Source: Selenomonas sp. AE3005 (GTDB lineage Bacteria; Bacillota; Negativicutes; Selenomonadales; Selenomonadaceae). Taken from it: a stretch of DNA of 43,736 nucleotides. A model generated the notes under the pieces. That model worked only from the letters and a program-made list of their open reading frames with translations. It did no database searches and was not told the origin of the DNA. Both the position numbers and the translations under genes were made by a program. Numbering within the stretch: the stretch's first letter is position 1; each line of letters begins with the position of its first letter. Positions 9,269-16,183 of the stretch are shown here, one piece after another. The stretch covers positions 1 to 43,736 of the forward strand of contig NZ_CAJODG010000044.1 of the NCBI RefSeq assembly GCF_905233635.1, read 5' to 3'.

Positions 9269-9344
9269 TGGTGGAGACGAAGGGGATTGAACCCTCGACC
9301 CTCAGATTGCGAACCTGATGCTCTCCCAGCTGAGCTACGTCCCC
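9269..9344 (-). tRNA. tRNA-Ala, anticodon CGC
   Basis: The minus strand gives a 76-nt cloverleaf starting GGGGACGTAGCTCAGCTGGG. The anticodon loop is TTCGCAA in a TCAGG/TCTGA stem, the T-arm contains GGTTCAATCC, and the 3' CCA is encoded (9269-9271). The D-arm and acceptor stem match bacterial alanine tRNAs. The anticodon CGC reads the GCG codon. Confidence 0.95.
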
Positions 9345-9370
9345 GTATGGTCTGTAAACAAACCTTTTTT

Positions 9371-9399
9371 AGTATACCGCGTTTTGTATTGTTTTACAA
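9371..9399 (-). promoter_or_regulatory. Promoter of tRNA-Ala
   Basis: On the minus strand, TTGTAA (9399-9394), a 17-base spacer and TATACT (9376-9371) lie about 27 bases upstream of the tRNA 5' end. Confidence 0.7.
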
Positions 9400-9448
9400 T
9401 AGCCGGGAGGTAAATATACAATTTTTCGTCACAGCCTGGGGAGGTAAA

Positions 9449-9574
9449 ATGTTTTTTCGTAGCAGGAGAAAGCCGGTGCGGTGGCGAAGTAGAGAACCAG
9501 TAGACCTATGTGATATGGGCGCGATTAGTCCTGTTTATCAAAGGATATTCTTGCTTTATTGCCATAGCGAATAA
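9449..9574 (+). CDS. Possible 41-residue basic protein
   Basis: An ATG preceded by GGGGAGGT (gap of about four bases) opens 41 codons, starting MFFRSRRKPVRWRSREP and ending LLYCHSE. The N-terminal half is Arg-rich and the C-terminal part hydrophobic. No family is recognised. The rest of the 9345-9739 gap holds only this candidate, the tRNA promoter and the hydrogenase promoter region. The binding site is convincing, but coding cannot be shown from one sequence. Confidence 0.3.
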   Translation: MFFRSRRKPVRWRSREPVDLCDMGAISPVYQRIFLLYCHSE

Positions 9575-9632
9575 AAAATATTTATGGTGAATCTTTGTAA
9601 TAATAGATATAGCATTTTGTATTTTTTCGGCG

Positions 9633-9638
9633 TATAAT
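9633..9638 (+). promoter_or_regulatory. Candidate -10 box upstream of the hydrogenase operon
   Basis: A perfect TATAAT lies about 100 bases before the small-subunit start, without a good -35 at 16-18 bases (TAGCAT at best), suggesting activator dependence. TATCAC occurs twice just downstream (near 9645 and 9670). No clear FNR or Rex site is visible. Confidence 0.4.
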
Positions 9639-9739
9639 AAATGATATCACTGATAGATGTTTTTTATAGTATCACCAACGAGCCGGTGACGTAAGTCTAT
9701 AGCAATACATCTGCAAGGATAACATGAGGAGGTAACAAA

Positions 9740-10807
9740 GTGGACAAACGGGAGAGTATGTGGGATTTATATCTCAAAAAAGGCATGAGCCGCCGCAGCT
9801 TTGTTAAAAGCTGCATTGCGCTGACGTCCCTGATGGGCCTCGGCACGGACCAGGTGTCCAAGGTGGTGGAAGCTGCCGAGAAGAAGCCTTTGCCGGTAGT
9901 GGTCTGGATTCACGGACATGAATGTACGGGCTGTGATGAGTCCTTCATTCGTTCCGGGGCACCGCTCGCATCTGATTTGGTGCTGAGCCAGATTGCGCTG
10001 GAGTATGACCATCTGTTAAGTGCCGCCAGCGGCGAGCCTTTCGAGGCACATTTGGAAGAAACTATCAACAAGTACAAAGGTCAGTACATCCTCTGTGTAG
10101 AAGGTGCTGTCTGCACTAAGGAGAACGGCATTTACTGCATGTCCGGCGGCAAACCGTTCATTCAGACTTTGCAGCATGCTGCCCATAATGCTGCGGCAGT
10201 TATCGCTTACGGTACATGTGCTGCATCCGGTGGTATTCAGGCTGCCAAACCGAACCCGACTGGTTCCTCCGGTATTGCGCATTTCTGTGGCAGAACGCCG
10301 GTTGTCAATGTGCCGGGCTGTCCGCCGATTCCGGAAGTTATGACGGGCGTGGTCATGCATGTGGCTCTCTTTGGCACGGTGCCGCCGCTCGATAACGAAG
10401 GCCGTCCGAAACAGTTCTACGGCAATCGTATCCATGATACCTGCTATCGCCGTCCGTTCTTTGATGCCGGTATGTTTGCAGAACGCTTTGACGATGAAGG
10501 CGCTAAGGCTGGCTGGTGCCTGTATAAACTGGGCTGCCGCGGACCTGAAACCTACAATTCCTGTGGTAATCTGCGCTGGTTCCAGGGCATGAGTTACCCG
10601 ATTCAGTCCGGTGCTCCCTGCATTGGCTGCTCCAATGCACATTTCTGGGACGAAGACCCGATGACCACCCGTATGCCGGAGTATGGTCCGTTGGGCAACG
10701 TGGATAAAATCGGTGCTGCTATGGCTGTGGCCACGGCGGCAGGTGTGGCTGCGCATGGCGCGATGAGCGTTGTGCAGAAGCAGAAACGCGAAGCAGAGAA
10801 GGAATAA
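9740..10807 (+). CDS. hyaA: [NiFe] hydrogenase small subunit, Tat-exported
   Basis: This subunit carries the three FeS clusters that pass electrons from the NiFe site of an uptake hydrogenase. The GTG start follows GAGGAGGT. The Tat signal is SRRSFVK (R18-R19) plus a hydrophobic stretch. The proximal-cluster cysteines are in HECTGCDE, YGTCAASGG and VPGCPP; medial and distal cluster ligands are in HDTCYRR, AGWCLYKLGCRGP, NSCGN and APCIGCSNAHFW. The C-terminus has a moderately hydrophobic helix (about residues 323-342) followed by a charged tail, consistent with anchoring at the outer face of the inner membrane. Length 355 is normal for group 1 enzymes. The large subunit begins 16 bases downstream. 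Confidence 0.96.
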   Translation: MDKRESMWDLYLKKGMSRRSFVKSCIALTSLMGLGTDQVSKVVEAAEKKPLPVVVWIHGHECTGCDESFIRSGAPLASDLVLSQIALEYDHLLSAASGEPFEAHLEETINKYKGQYILCVEGAVCTKENGIYCMSGGKPFIQTLQHAAHNAAAVIAYGTCAASGGIQAAKPNPTGSSGIAHFCGRTPVVNVPGCPPIPEVMTGVVMHVALFGTVPPLDNEGRPKQFYGNRIHDTCYRRPFFDAGMFAERFDDEGAKAGWCLYKLGCRGPETYNSCGNLRWFQGMSYPIQSGAPCIGCSNAHFWDEDPMTTRMPEYGPLGNVDKIGAAMAVATAAGVAAHGAMSVVQKQKREAEKE

Positions 10808-10823
10808 GGGAGCAGGTGAATAA

Positions 10824-12731
10824 ATGAAACATGTAGTAGTAGATCCGGTAACTCGCATTGAAGGTCATCTTCGTGTAGAGGTGCAGGTTGATGAAGCAAC
10901 GGGGAAGGTTACAGACGCTGTTTCCTCCGGTACTGCCTGGCGCGGTCTGGAACTGGTTATGAAGAACCGTGACCCCCGTGACGCCTGGGCTTATATCCAG
11001 CGTATTTGCGGCGTTTGCACCACGGCTCATGCTTTGGGCTCTGTCCGTGCGGTTGAGGACGCTTTGGGTATTGCTATTCCGAAGAATGCCAATTATATCC
11101 GCAACATCATGGCGGCAACGCTGACGGTGCAGGACCATATCGTGCATTTCTATCATTTGCATGCTTTGGACTGGGTAAGCCCGGTAGAGGCTTTGGCTGC
11201 TGACGCCATTGCCACGGCTAATCTGCAGAATACGGTGCTGAACACTTACAAACTGCCGTTCCGTGCGCCGGAAACTTCCGTAACGGAAGCCTATGAGCAT
11301 GACTTCCCGGCAGCTACGCCCCAGTATTTTGAACAGATTAAGAATAAGGTAAAAGCTATCGTAGAAAGCGGCCAGCTGGGTATTTTCTCCGCCAACTGGT
11401 GGGACCATCCCGATTACAAGCTGCTGCCGCCGGAAGTTCATCTTTTGGCTGTGGCGCATTATCTGGAAATGCTGGATAAGCAGCGCGAGCTGGTTACGCC
11501 GCATGTTATCTTCGGCGGCAAGAATCCGCATCCGCATTATGTGGTGGGCGGTATGCCCTGCTCCATCTCCTTGGAGGACGGCAATGCTCCGGTGAATACG
11601 GCAAGACTTGAAATCGTAGACAGAGCCATCAACATGGGCCGCTCGCTGGTAAACAATTATTATCTGCCTGACCTGCTGGCCATTGGTTCCGCTTATGTGA
11701 AAGCCGGCCGGGTTGATGGCGGCGGCATGGCTAAGACCTGCGTGCTTGGTTATGGTGCATATCCTATCGAAAGCTACACGGGCACCAGTGACGGCGGTTT
11801 CTTCAAGAACCTCCTCATTCGCTGCAACGGCGTAGTGGAAGACTTTGGCAAGGGTCTGGCTGAGGCGAAGTATTCGGAGGTAACGGCAGAAGATGTTACG
11901 ACGGAAAATATTACGGAAAGCGTTGACCACGCTTGGTATGAATATCCTGCCGGGAAGAAAGACCGTCATCCTTGGGAAGGTGTTACTGCACCTAAGTTCA
12001 CCGGTCCTAAAGAGGGCACACCGACGGATTGGAAAGCGCTCAACGAAAATGGCAAATATTCCTGGCTGAAAACGCCGAAATGGAAGGGCAAACTTTGTGA
12101 AGTTGGTCCGCTGGCCCGTTATATCATCATCTACACCAAGGCTAAGAAGGGCCTGCTGCCGGATATGACCTGGGCAGAAAAGATGATGCTTGACCAGCTC
12201 GATGCTGTTTCCAAGGTTCTGGGCCTGGCTCCGGAAGTATGGCTGCCCACGATGGTAGGCCGTACGGCTGCACGTGCTTTGGACTGCCAGCTGGCTGCGG
12301 AAATCAACAAGTTCTTCTTTGATAAGCTCATTGCCAACCTGAAGGCCGGTGATACCAAGGTTGCTAATTCCGATAAGTGGGATCCGAAGACCTGGCCGAA
12401 GGAATGCAAGGGTGTGGGCCTCTATGAGGCACCGCGCGGTGCACTGTCCCATTACATCACCATCAAGGATGGCAAGACGGACAATTATCAGTGCATTGTG
12501 CCGACGACCTGGAATGCCTGCCCGCGTGACGATAGTGCCGGTAATGGCGCTTATGAAATGGCTATGAAGGATACGCAGGTGAAGATTGCCGACAAACCGC
12601 TGGAAATCGTCAAGGTTATCCGCTCCTTTGACCCCTGCATGGCTTGTGCAACGCACATGTTCAATGCCAAGGGCGAAAAGATTAACGTCATTACCACGGA
12701 TCCGTATTCCGGCACGCGTGTAGACAAGTAA
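10824..12731 (+). CDS. hyaB: [NiFe] hydrogenase large subunit
   Basis: This is the catalytic subunit holding the Ni-Fe(CN)2CO site. The N-terminal ligand pair is in RICGVC (C62, C65) and the C-terminal pair in DPCMACATH (C605, C608). A further 24 residues after H611 form the tail that the maturation protease removes, so the gene encodes an unprocessed precursor. No selenocysteine codon is involved. The 635 residues are longer than many HyaB proteins, the extra length lying mainly in the region around residues 350-450. It lacks its own Tat signal and is exported with the small subunit. A GGGAGCAGGTG site precedes the ATG. Confidence 0.96.
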   Translation: MKHVVVDPVTRIEGHLRVEVQVDEATGKVTDAVSSGTAWRGLELVMKNRDPRDAWAYIQRICGVCTTAHALGSVRAVEDALGIAIPKNANYIRNIMAATLTVQDHIVHFYHLHALDWVSPVEALAADAIATANLQNTVLNTYKLPFRAPETSVTEAYEHDFPAATPQYFEQIKNKVKAIVESGQLGIFSANWWDHPDYKLLPPEVHLLAVAHYLEMLDKQRELVTPHVIFGGKNPHPHYVVGGMPCSISLEDGNAPVNTARLEIVDRAINMGRSLVNNYYLPDLLAIGSAYVKAGRVDGGGMAKTCVLGYGAYPIESYTGTSDGGFFKNLLIRCNGVVEDFGKGLAEAKYSEVTAEDVTTENITESVDHAWYEYPAGKKDRHPWEGVTAPKFTGPKEGTPTDWKALNENGKYSWLKTPKWKGKLCEVGPLARYIIIYTKAKKGLLPDMTWAEKMMLDQLDAVSKVLGLAPEVWLPTMVGRTAARALDCQLAAEINKFFFDKLIANLKAGDTKVANSDKWDPKTWPKECKGVGLYEAPRGALSHYITIKDGKTDNYQCIVPTTWNACPRDDSAGNGAYEMAMKDTQVKIADKPLEIVKVIRSFDPCMACATHMFNAKGEKINVITTDPYSGTRVDK

Positions 12732-12751
12732 TCTGCAGAAAGGAAAAAGCT

Positions 12752-13421
12752 ATGAAAGAAGTAGTTCGCAGGGAATATTACCTGTTTAGTCCTTGGCTGC
12801 GGATCTTTCATTGGATTATGGACAGGCCTGATGATTACCAGTCCATGGAATATCCATGCGTCGGAACCGACTTTTTCCGGCATGACGCTGGATAATATCC
12901 GCAATATCCATTTTCTGGCAGCCTATCTGTTCAGTGCCTCGTTTATCTTTAAGATTTACGGGTTTATAATCAATCGCGGTGACCGACTGTTTCCGCATGT
13001 CTGGAAAGGGTATTTTTACAGAAATACCATTGATGTAGCCATGCATTATATGTTCCTGAAAGCGGAACATGCGTCTTATCTGCGTAATCCGCTGGCCCGT
13101 TGCTCATACGCGTTCCTGTATGTGCTGGTACTTATCGAAATCATCACGGGTTTCGGTATTTACTATATGACGGACCCCTTCGGCATTGGCGGCACGCTGT
13201 TTGGCTGGGTAATTCCCCTGCTGGGCGGTGAAATGATGGCTCATCTCGTGCATCACTATGTGGCCTGGGGTATTATCCTCTTTGCTATCGGCCATGTTTA
13301 CATGGTTATCCGCGCTGAGTTCATGGAAGGTGAAAGTGAAGTATCCTCCATGTTCTCCGGCAGCAAGATTTTGGCGCATGAGCCGCGTGATGCCGGCCAT
13401 CTCGATGGGACACTGAAGTGA
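12752..13421 (+). pseudogene. hyaC: Hydrogenase cytochrome b subunit, disrupted in TM1
   Basis: The di-heme cytochrome b links hydrogenase to the menaquinone pool. An ATG at 12752 with AGAAAGGAAAAAGC upstream opens the normal N-terminus (MKEVVRREYYLFSPWLRIFHW), but this frame stops at 12895. The rest of the protein is in a different frame from 12831 on (GLMITSPWNIH..., 196 residues). At the junction (12815-12826) the sequence passes directly from HWIM to TGLMIT. Homologues have about nine more residues there to complete TM1, so roughly 26 bases appear missing. The N-terminal His, a heme ligand in this family, is cut off from the downstream part (which retains RNIHF in TM2 and HLVHHY...GHVYMV in TM4). 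Either a genuine null mutation or a sequence/assembly error. Confidence 0.8.
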
Positions 13422-13485
13422 TTTAGTTGTTACTTGACCACAATGGGCAAGTAGGGCTAGTGGTTATTGTTAATGCGTAATTTCT

Positions 13486-13581
13486 GTCCTTTTCTTTGGT
13501 GCAAAGAAAAGGACCAAAAGAAACAGCGGACTGAAATCGCATCACGCGATTTACGTCCGCAGGCGCTCATCCTTGAGCGCC
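13486..13581. repeat. Cluster of three consecutive perfect hairpins
   Basis: Hairpin 1: GTCCTTTTCTTTG/CAAAGAAAAGGAC with a 3-base loop (13486-13514). Hairpin 2: GCGGAC and AATCGC pairing with GCGATT and GTCCGC around symmetrical 3-base interior loops (13526-13560). Hairpin 3: GGCGCTCA/TGAGCGCC with a TCCT loop (13562-13581). It lies in the 206-base gap between the cytochrome b gene and the HMA-like gene. A weak TACTTG/CAAGTA pair lies upstream near 13431-13452. The composition suggests an intergenic repeat of REP/BIME type, but only one copy is in the window. Confidence 0.6.
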
Positions 13582-13627
13582 AGGTGACGGGTACGCATGA
13601 TTTTTATAATAGAGGAGGATCTGCCCA

Positions 13628-13873
13628 ATGTGTAAAGAGTGTGGCTGCGGGCATGAGGGTGGCGCAAACACCCGTCTGCAGTTTATCGTGCATGGTTATA
13701 CTGAGGAGAGTGCGCAGGCAATGGAAAAGGAGCTTTTGGGATTACCGGGAGTTCTGTATGTTCATATCCATGCGCATGACGGTGAAACCACCGTGGATTA
13801 CAATCCTGAGAAAACGAAACTCGGGGATATCCTGCAGAGTTTTAGTGCTCGCGGTCTGGAGGCAGTTTTATAA
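13628..13873 (+). CDS. Small HMA-like protein with HypB-type CxxCGC nickel motif
   Basis: This 81-residue protein has a ribosome binding site GAGGAGGATC before the ATG. The N-terminus is MCKECGCGHEGG: Cys at positions 2, 5 and 7, the same residues and spacing as the high-affinity nickel motif at the N-terminus of E. coli HypB (MCTTCGCG). Residues ~15-81 have the length and beta-alpha-beta-beta-alpha-beta pattern of heavy-metal-associated domains (RLQFIVHGYTEESAQAMEKE, LPGVLYVHIHAHDGETTVDYNPEKTKLGDILQ), but the usual CxxC metal loop of the HMA fold is absent (HGYTEES). It lies between the hydrogenase structural genes and hypA-hypB, whose HypB lacks the motif. I infer a nickel-delivery role. 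Confidence 0.75.
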   Translation: MCKECGCGHEGGANTRLQFIVHGYTEESAQAMEKELLGLPGVLYVHIHAHDGETTVDYNPEKTKLGDILQSFSARGLEAVL

Positions 13874-13889
13874 CTGCTGCTTGCTTATT

Positions 13890-13932
13890 ACGCCTTCCCT
13901 GCCCTATTAGTGTTGGCGGGGAAGGCGTTTTC
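13890..13932 (+). terminator. Hairpin terminator after the HMA-like gene
   Basis: ACGCCTTCCC (13890-13899) pairs with GGGAAGGCGT (13919-13928), followed by TTTTC. It would separate the structural genes from the maturation genes. The stretch from 13930 to the hypA start also holds GC-rich fragments (GGCAGCCTAAGGCTGACGGA at about 14039-14058) that look like part of an intergenic repeat. Confidence 0.7.
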
Positions 13933-14071
13933 ATTATGTATCGGCTGGGGGGAACGCTCCCCAAAGATGCACGATTAAAAAGGCCTTTCCTTGAGGGGGA
14001 GGCGAAACCGCGGGTGTCCAGTGGTCACCCCGGACAGTGGCAGCCTAAGGCTGACGGATGAGGTGGAAAGC

Positions 14072-14413
14072 ATGCATGAAATGGCTATTGCGGAAGGAAT
14101 TTTAGATATAGCGCTTGATTATGCCAAGCAGAATGACGCGCAGAAAATCAATGAAATCGGCCTGCTTATTGGAGAGATGTCCGGGGTGGAAGTTGATTCC
14201 CTGGAGTTTTCCTTTAATATGCTGGTGCAGGGGACTATGGCCGAGGGGGCTAAACTGGTCATCAAAAATGTACCGCTTATGGGCCGGTGCAGCAAATGTG
14301 GCAAGGAGTTTCATATCGAGCATTATGATTTTTGGTGTCCCGAGTGTAAGGACGGGGTATTGACTACCTTGTCAGGCCGCGAAATGCAGGTAGAATATTT
14401 GGAGGTAGACTGA
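14072..14413 (+). CDS. hypA: Hydrogenase nickel-insertion protein HypA
   Basis: HypA, with HypB, delivers nickel to the large-subunit precursor. The start is placed at 14072 so that the protein begins MHEMAIAEGI, the invariant N-terminus whose His2 binds nickel; GAGGTGGAAAG lies just upstream. The zinc site is formed by CSKC and CPEC (about residues 73-76 and 92-95). Length 113 is standard. It overlaps the hypB start by one base. Confidence 0.96.
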   Translation: MHEMAIAEGILDIALDYAKQNDAQKINEIGLLIGEMSGVEVDSLEFSFNMLVQGTMAEGAKLVIKNVPLMGRCSKCGKEFHIEHYDFWCPECKDGVLTTLSGREMQVEYLEVD

Positions 14414-15072
14414 TGGAGATTAAGGTTATCAAGAATATTTTAGGGGAAAATGACAGATTAGCCGCAGAAAATCAGGCTATGTTTCAGGATAAAAAGGTGT
14501 TTGTACTGAATTTCATGGGTTCGCCGGGGGCTGGCAAGACTTCGGTGCTCGAAAAGACCATGGAACGGCTGAAGGATAAAATCAAGATGGCGGTTATCGA
14601 GGGCGACCTCTTTACGAGCAAGGACGCCGAGCGCATTGATAAGTATGGTGTGCCGGTAATTCAGATTAACACAGCCGGGGGCTGCCATCTGGACGCCAAT
14701 ATGGTGCAGAAAACCGTGAAGGAAATGAATCTGGACGAGCTGGACCTGCTGGTGGTGGAAAATGTGGGCAATCTCGTGTGTCCGGCGGAGTTCCCCGTTG
14801 GGGAAGATGCCCGGGCAGTGGTGCTGTCGGTTACGGAAGGTGATGACAAGCCTTTGAAATATCCGCTGATGTTCAAGGAAAGTGAGATTGCGCTTATCAA
14901 TAAGGTGGATTTGGCACCTTATTGTAATTTCAGTATGGATTCGGCCAAGCAGGATATTACAAGTCTGCACCCCGGCATTGAGGTGCTGGAGGTTTCCTGC
15001 ACCAAGGGTGATGGCCTTGACCGCTGGTGTGACTGGCTGCTGCAAAAGGTGGCGGCGAAAAAGGGGAAGTAA
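14413..15072 (+). CDS. hypB: Hydrogenase nickel-incorporation GTPase HypB
   Basis: This 219-residue GTPase drives nickel insertion. The P-loop is GSPGAGKTS (about residues 36-44). The metal-site segments GGCHLDANM and NVGNLVCPAEF are present, as is the NKVDL guanine-specificity motif. The N-terminus is simply MEIKVIKNILGEND: it has neither the CxxCGC motif of E. coli HypB nor a histidine-rich stretch. The missing motif occurs instead on the small protein at 13628. The hydrogenase maturation protease gene begins two bases after the stop. Confidence 0.95.
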   Translation: MEIKVIKNILGENDRLAAENQAMFQDKKVFVLNFMGSPGAGKTSVLEKTMERLKDKIKMAVIEGDLFTSKDAERIDKYGVPVIQINTAGGCHLDANMVQKTVKEMNLDELDLLVVENVGNLVCPAEFPVGEDARAVVLSVTEGDDKPLKYPLMFKESEIALINKVDLAPYCNFSMDSAKQDITSLHPGIEVLEVSCTKGDGLDRWCDWLLQKVAAKKGK

Positions 15073-15074
15073 GC

Positions 15075-15665
15075 ATGACAGATGTATTTGCGGCTGGCGG
15101 CACGTCCTGTCTGGACAATGTGCTCTATAAAAATGAAGTAACGATTTTGGGTATTGGCAATGTGATTCTGCGGGACGAGGGGTTTGGCGTCCGGGTGGCA
15201 GAATATCTGGATAAGCATTATGAATTTCCGGAGTCCGTGCAGATTGTGGACGGCGGTACTTTAGGTATTGAGCTGACGCAGTATGTCACGGGGACGGAAA
15301 AGCTGCTGGTGATTGATTCGATTAACGGCGGTGCTGAGCCGGGCACGACGTTCCGTTTTCATAATGATGATGTAATGGAGCATTTTCAGGATAAGTTGTC
15401 GGCGCATGAAGTCGGCATTCAGGATGTGTTGGGACTGCTCACGGTCACGGGGCATAAGATTCCTGATGTGGTGGTTATTGGGGCGCAGCCTTATGATGTG
15501 GAGGCCGGCGTTGAGCTGTCGGAGGGTATGCTGCAGCTGCTGCCGCAGATGGTGGAGCAGGCGCTGACAGAACTCAAAAACTGGGGAATAGTGCCGCGCA
15601 AACGTGAGAAAGTTGACGATATGGACTACAATAAGGTGGCAGAGGATTTCTCGTCTGTTCGCTAA
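15075..15665 (+). CDS. hyaD: [NiFe] hydrogenase maturation endopeptidase
   Basis: This peptidase removes the C-terminal tail of the large-subunit precursor after nickel insertion. Motifs: LGIGNVILRDEGFG with the metal-binding Glu (about residues 25-38), VDGGTLG with an Asp-containing strand, LLVIDSINGG, and SAHEVGIQD with the metal-binding His. At 196 residues it is longer than HyaD/HybD (about 160-195), with a charged C-terminal extension after LTELKNWG. GGGGAAGT precedes the ATG. A ~175-bp hairpin repeat separates it from hypC. Confidence 0.93.
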   Translation: MTDVFAAGGTSCLDNVLYKNEVTILGIGNVILRDEGFGVRVAEYLDKHYEFPESVQIVDGGTLGIELTQYVTGTEKLLVIDSINGGAEPGTTFRFHNDDVMEHFQDKLSAHEVGIQDVLGLLTVTGHKIPDVVVIGAQPYDVEAGVELSEGMLQLLPQMVEQALTELKNWGIVPRKREKVDDMDYNKVAEDFSSVR

Positions 15666-15679
15666 TGATTGGTGGCTTT

Positions 15680-15854
15680 GGGCGGCGGACGTATTGTTCC
15701 TACGCTTTGCCGCTTAGCTAAAATTATATTTTGCCCGATGCCTATGAAAATGCCTAAACTCGCTGCGCTCAGACAGTAGGCATTTTCACAGGCGGCAAAA
15801 TATAATTTCTTAACGCTAAGGGGCAAACGCTCCGGCACAACACGTCCGCCGCCC
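15680..15854. repeat. Family A long-hairpin repeat, copy A1
   Basis: The whole 175 bases can fold back on itself. Outer arms: GGGCGGCGGACGT (15680-15692) with ACGTCCGCCGCCC (15842-15854). Middle: AATTATATTTTGCC with GGCAAAATATAATT. Inner: GAAAATGCCTA with TAGGCATTTTC. The apical loop contains AAACTCGCTGCGCTCAGACA (15756-15775) and a one-sided bulge carries ATTTCTTAACGC (15805-15816); both recur in copies A2 and A3 while the arms do not. It fills the hyaD-hypC gap. Confidence 0.8.
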
Positions 15855-15946
15855 TGCGCCGAGCTAAATATTATATTTATTTACGTTGAGTAGTCAGCAA
15901 AAACCTTCCCCTTTTGGGGGGGGATGAGGTGTTAGGAGGTAATACT

Positions 15947-16183
15947 ATGTGTTTGGCTGTTCCTGCCAAGGTAGTTGCGATAAATGATGCTATGGGGACG
16001 GTGGATATTGCCGGGGTTACGCGTGATGTGAGTCTTATGCTGCTGCCGGAAACTAAGCTGGGGGATTATGTGCTTGTTCATGCCGGCTTTGCCATGCAGA
16101 AGGTGGAGGAGAAGGACGCGCAGGAAACTTATGCGCTGATGGCAGAAATGCGCGGGGCGCCGAGGACGGTGGATAAGCTGTGA
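15947..16183 (+). CDS. hypC: Hydrogenase maturation chaperone HypC
   Basis: HypC carries the Fe(CN)2CO group with HypD and chaperones the large-subunit precursor. The start at 15947, after TTAGGAGGTAATACT, gives the diagnostic MCLAVPAKV with essential Cys2. Length 78 is normal. The stop overlaps the hypD GTG start. A CCTTCCCCTTTTGGGGGG hairpin-like sequence and GATGAGGTG lie immediately before the binding site. Confidence 0.95.
   Translation: MCLAVPAKVVAINDAMGTVDIAGVTRDVSLMLLPETKLGDYVLVHAGFAMQKVEEKDAQETYALMAEMRGAPRTVDKL

Noticed and set aside
10719..12656. 645-codon open frame on the minus strand opposite the hydrogenase large-subunit gene
   Set aside because: It mirrors hyaB codon by codon, has no ribosome binding site and no recognisable domain, while hyaB is unmistakable. 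It results from biased codon use.
13467..13910. 147-codon frame over the hairpin cluster and HMA-like gene
   Set aside because: It reads the hairpins and an alternate frame of the HMA-like gene, whose own frame has the binding site and the CxxCGC start.
15680..15854. Integron attC site as an explanation for family A
   Set aside because: A structure-conserved, sequence-variable hairpin recalls attC, but no GTTRRRY/RYYYAAC pair lies at the ends, the stems are too long, and no integrase gene is in the window.
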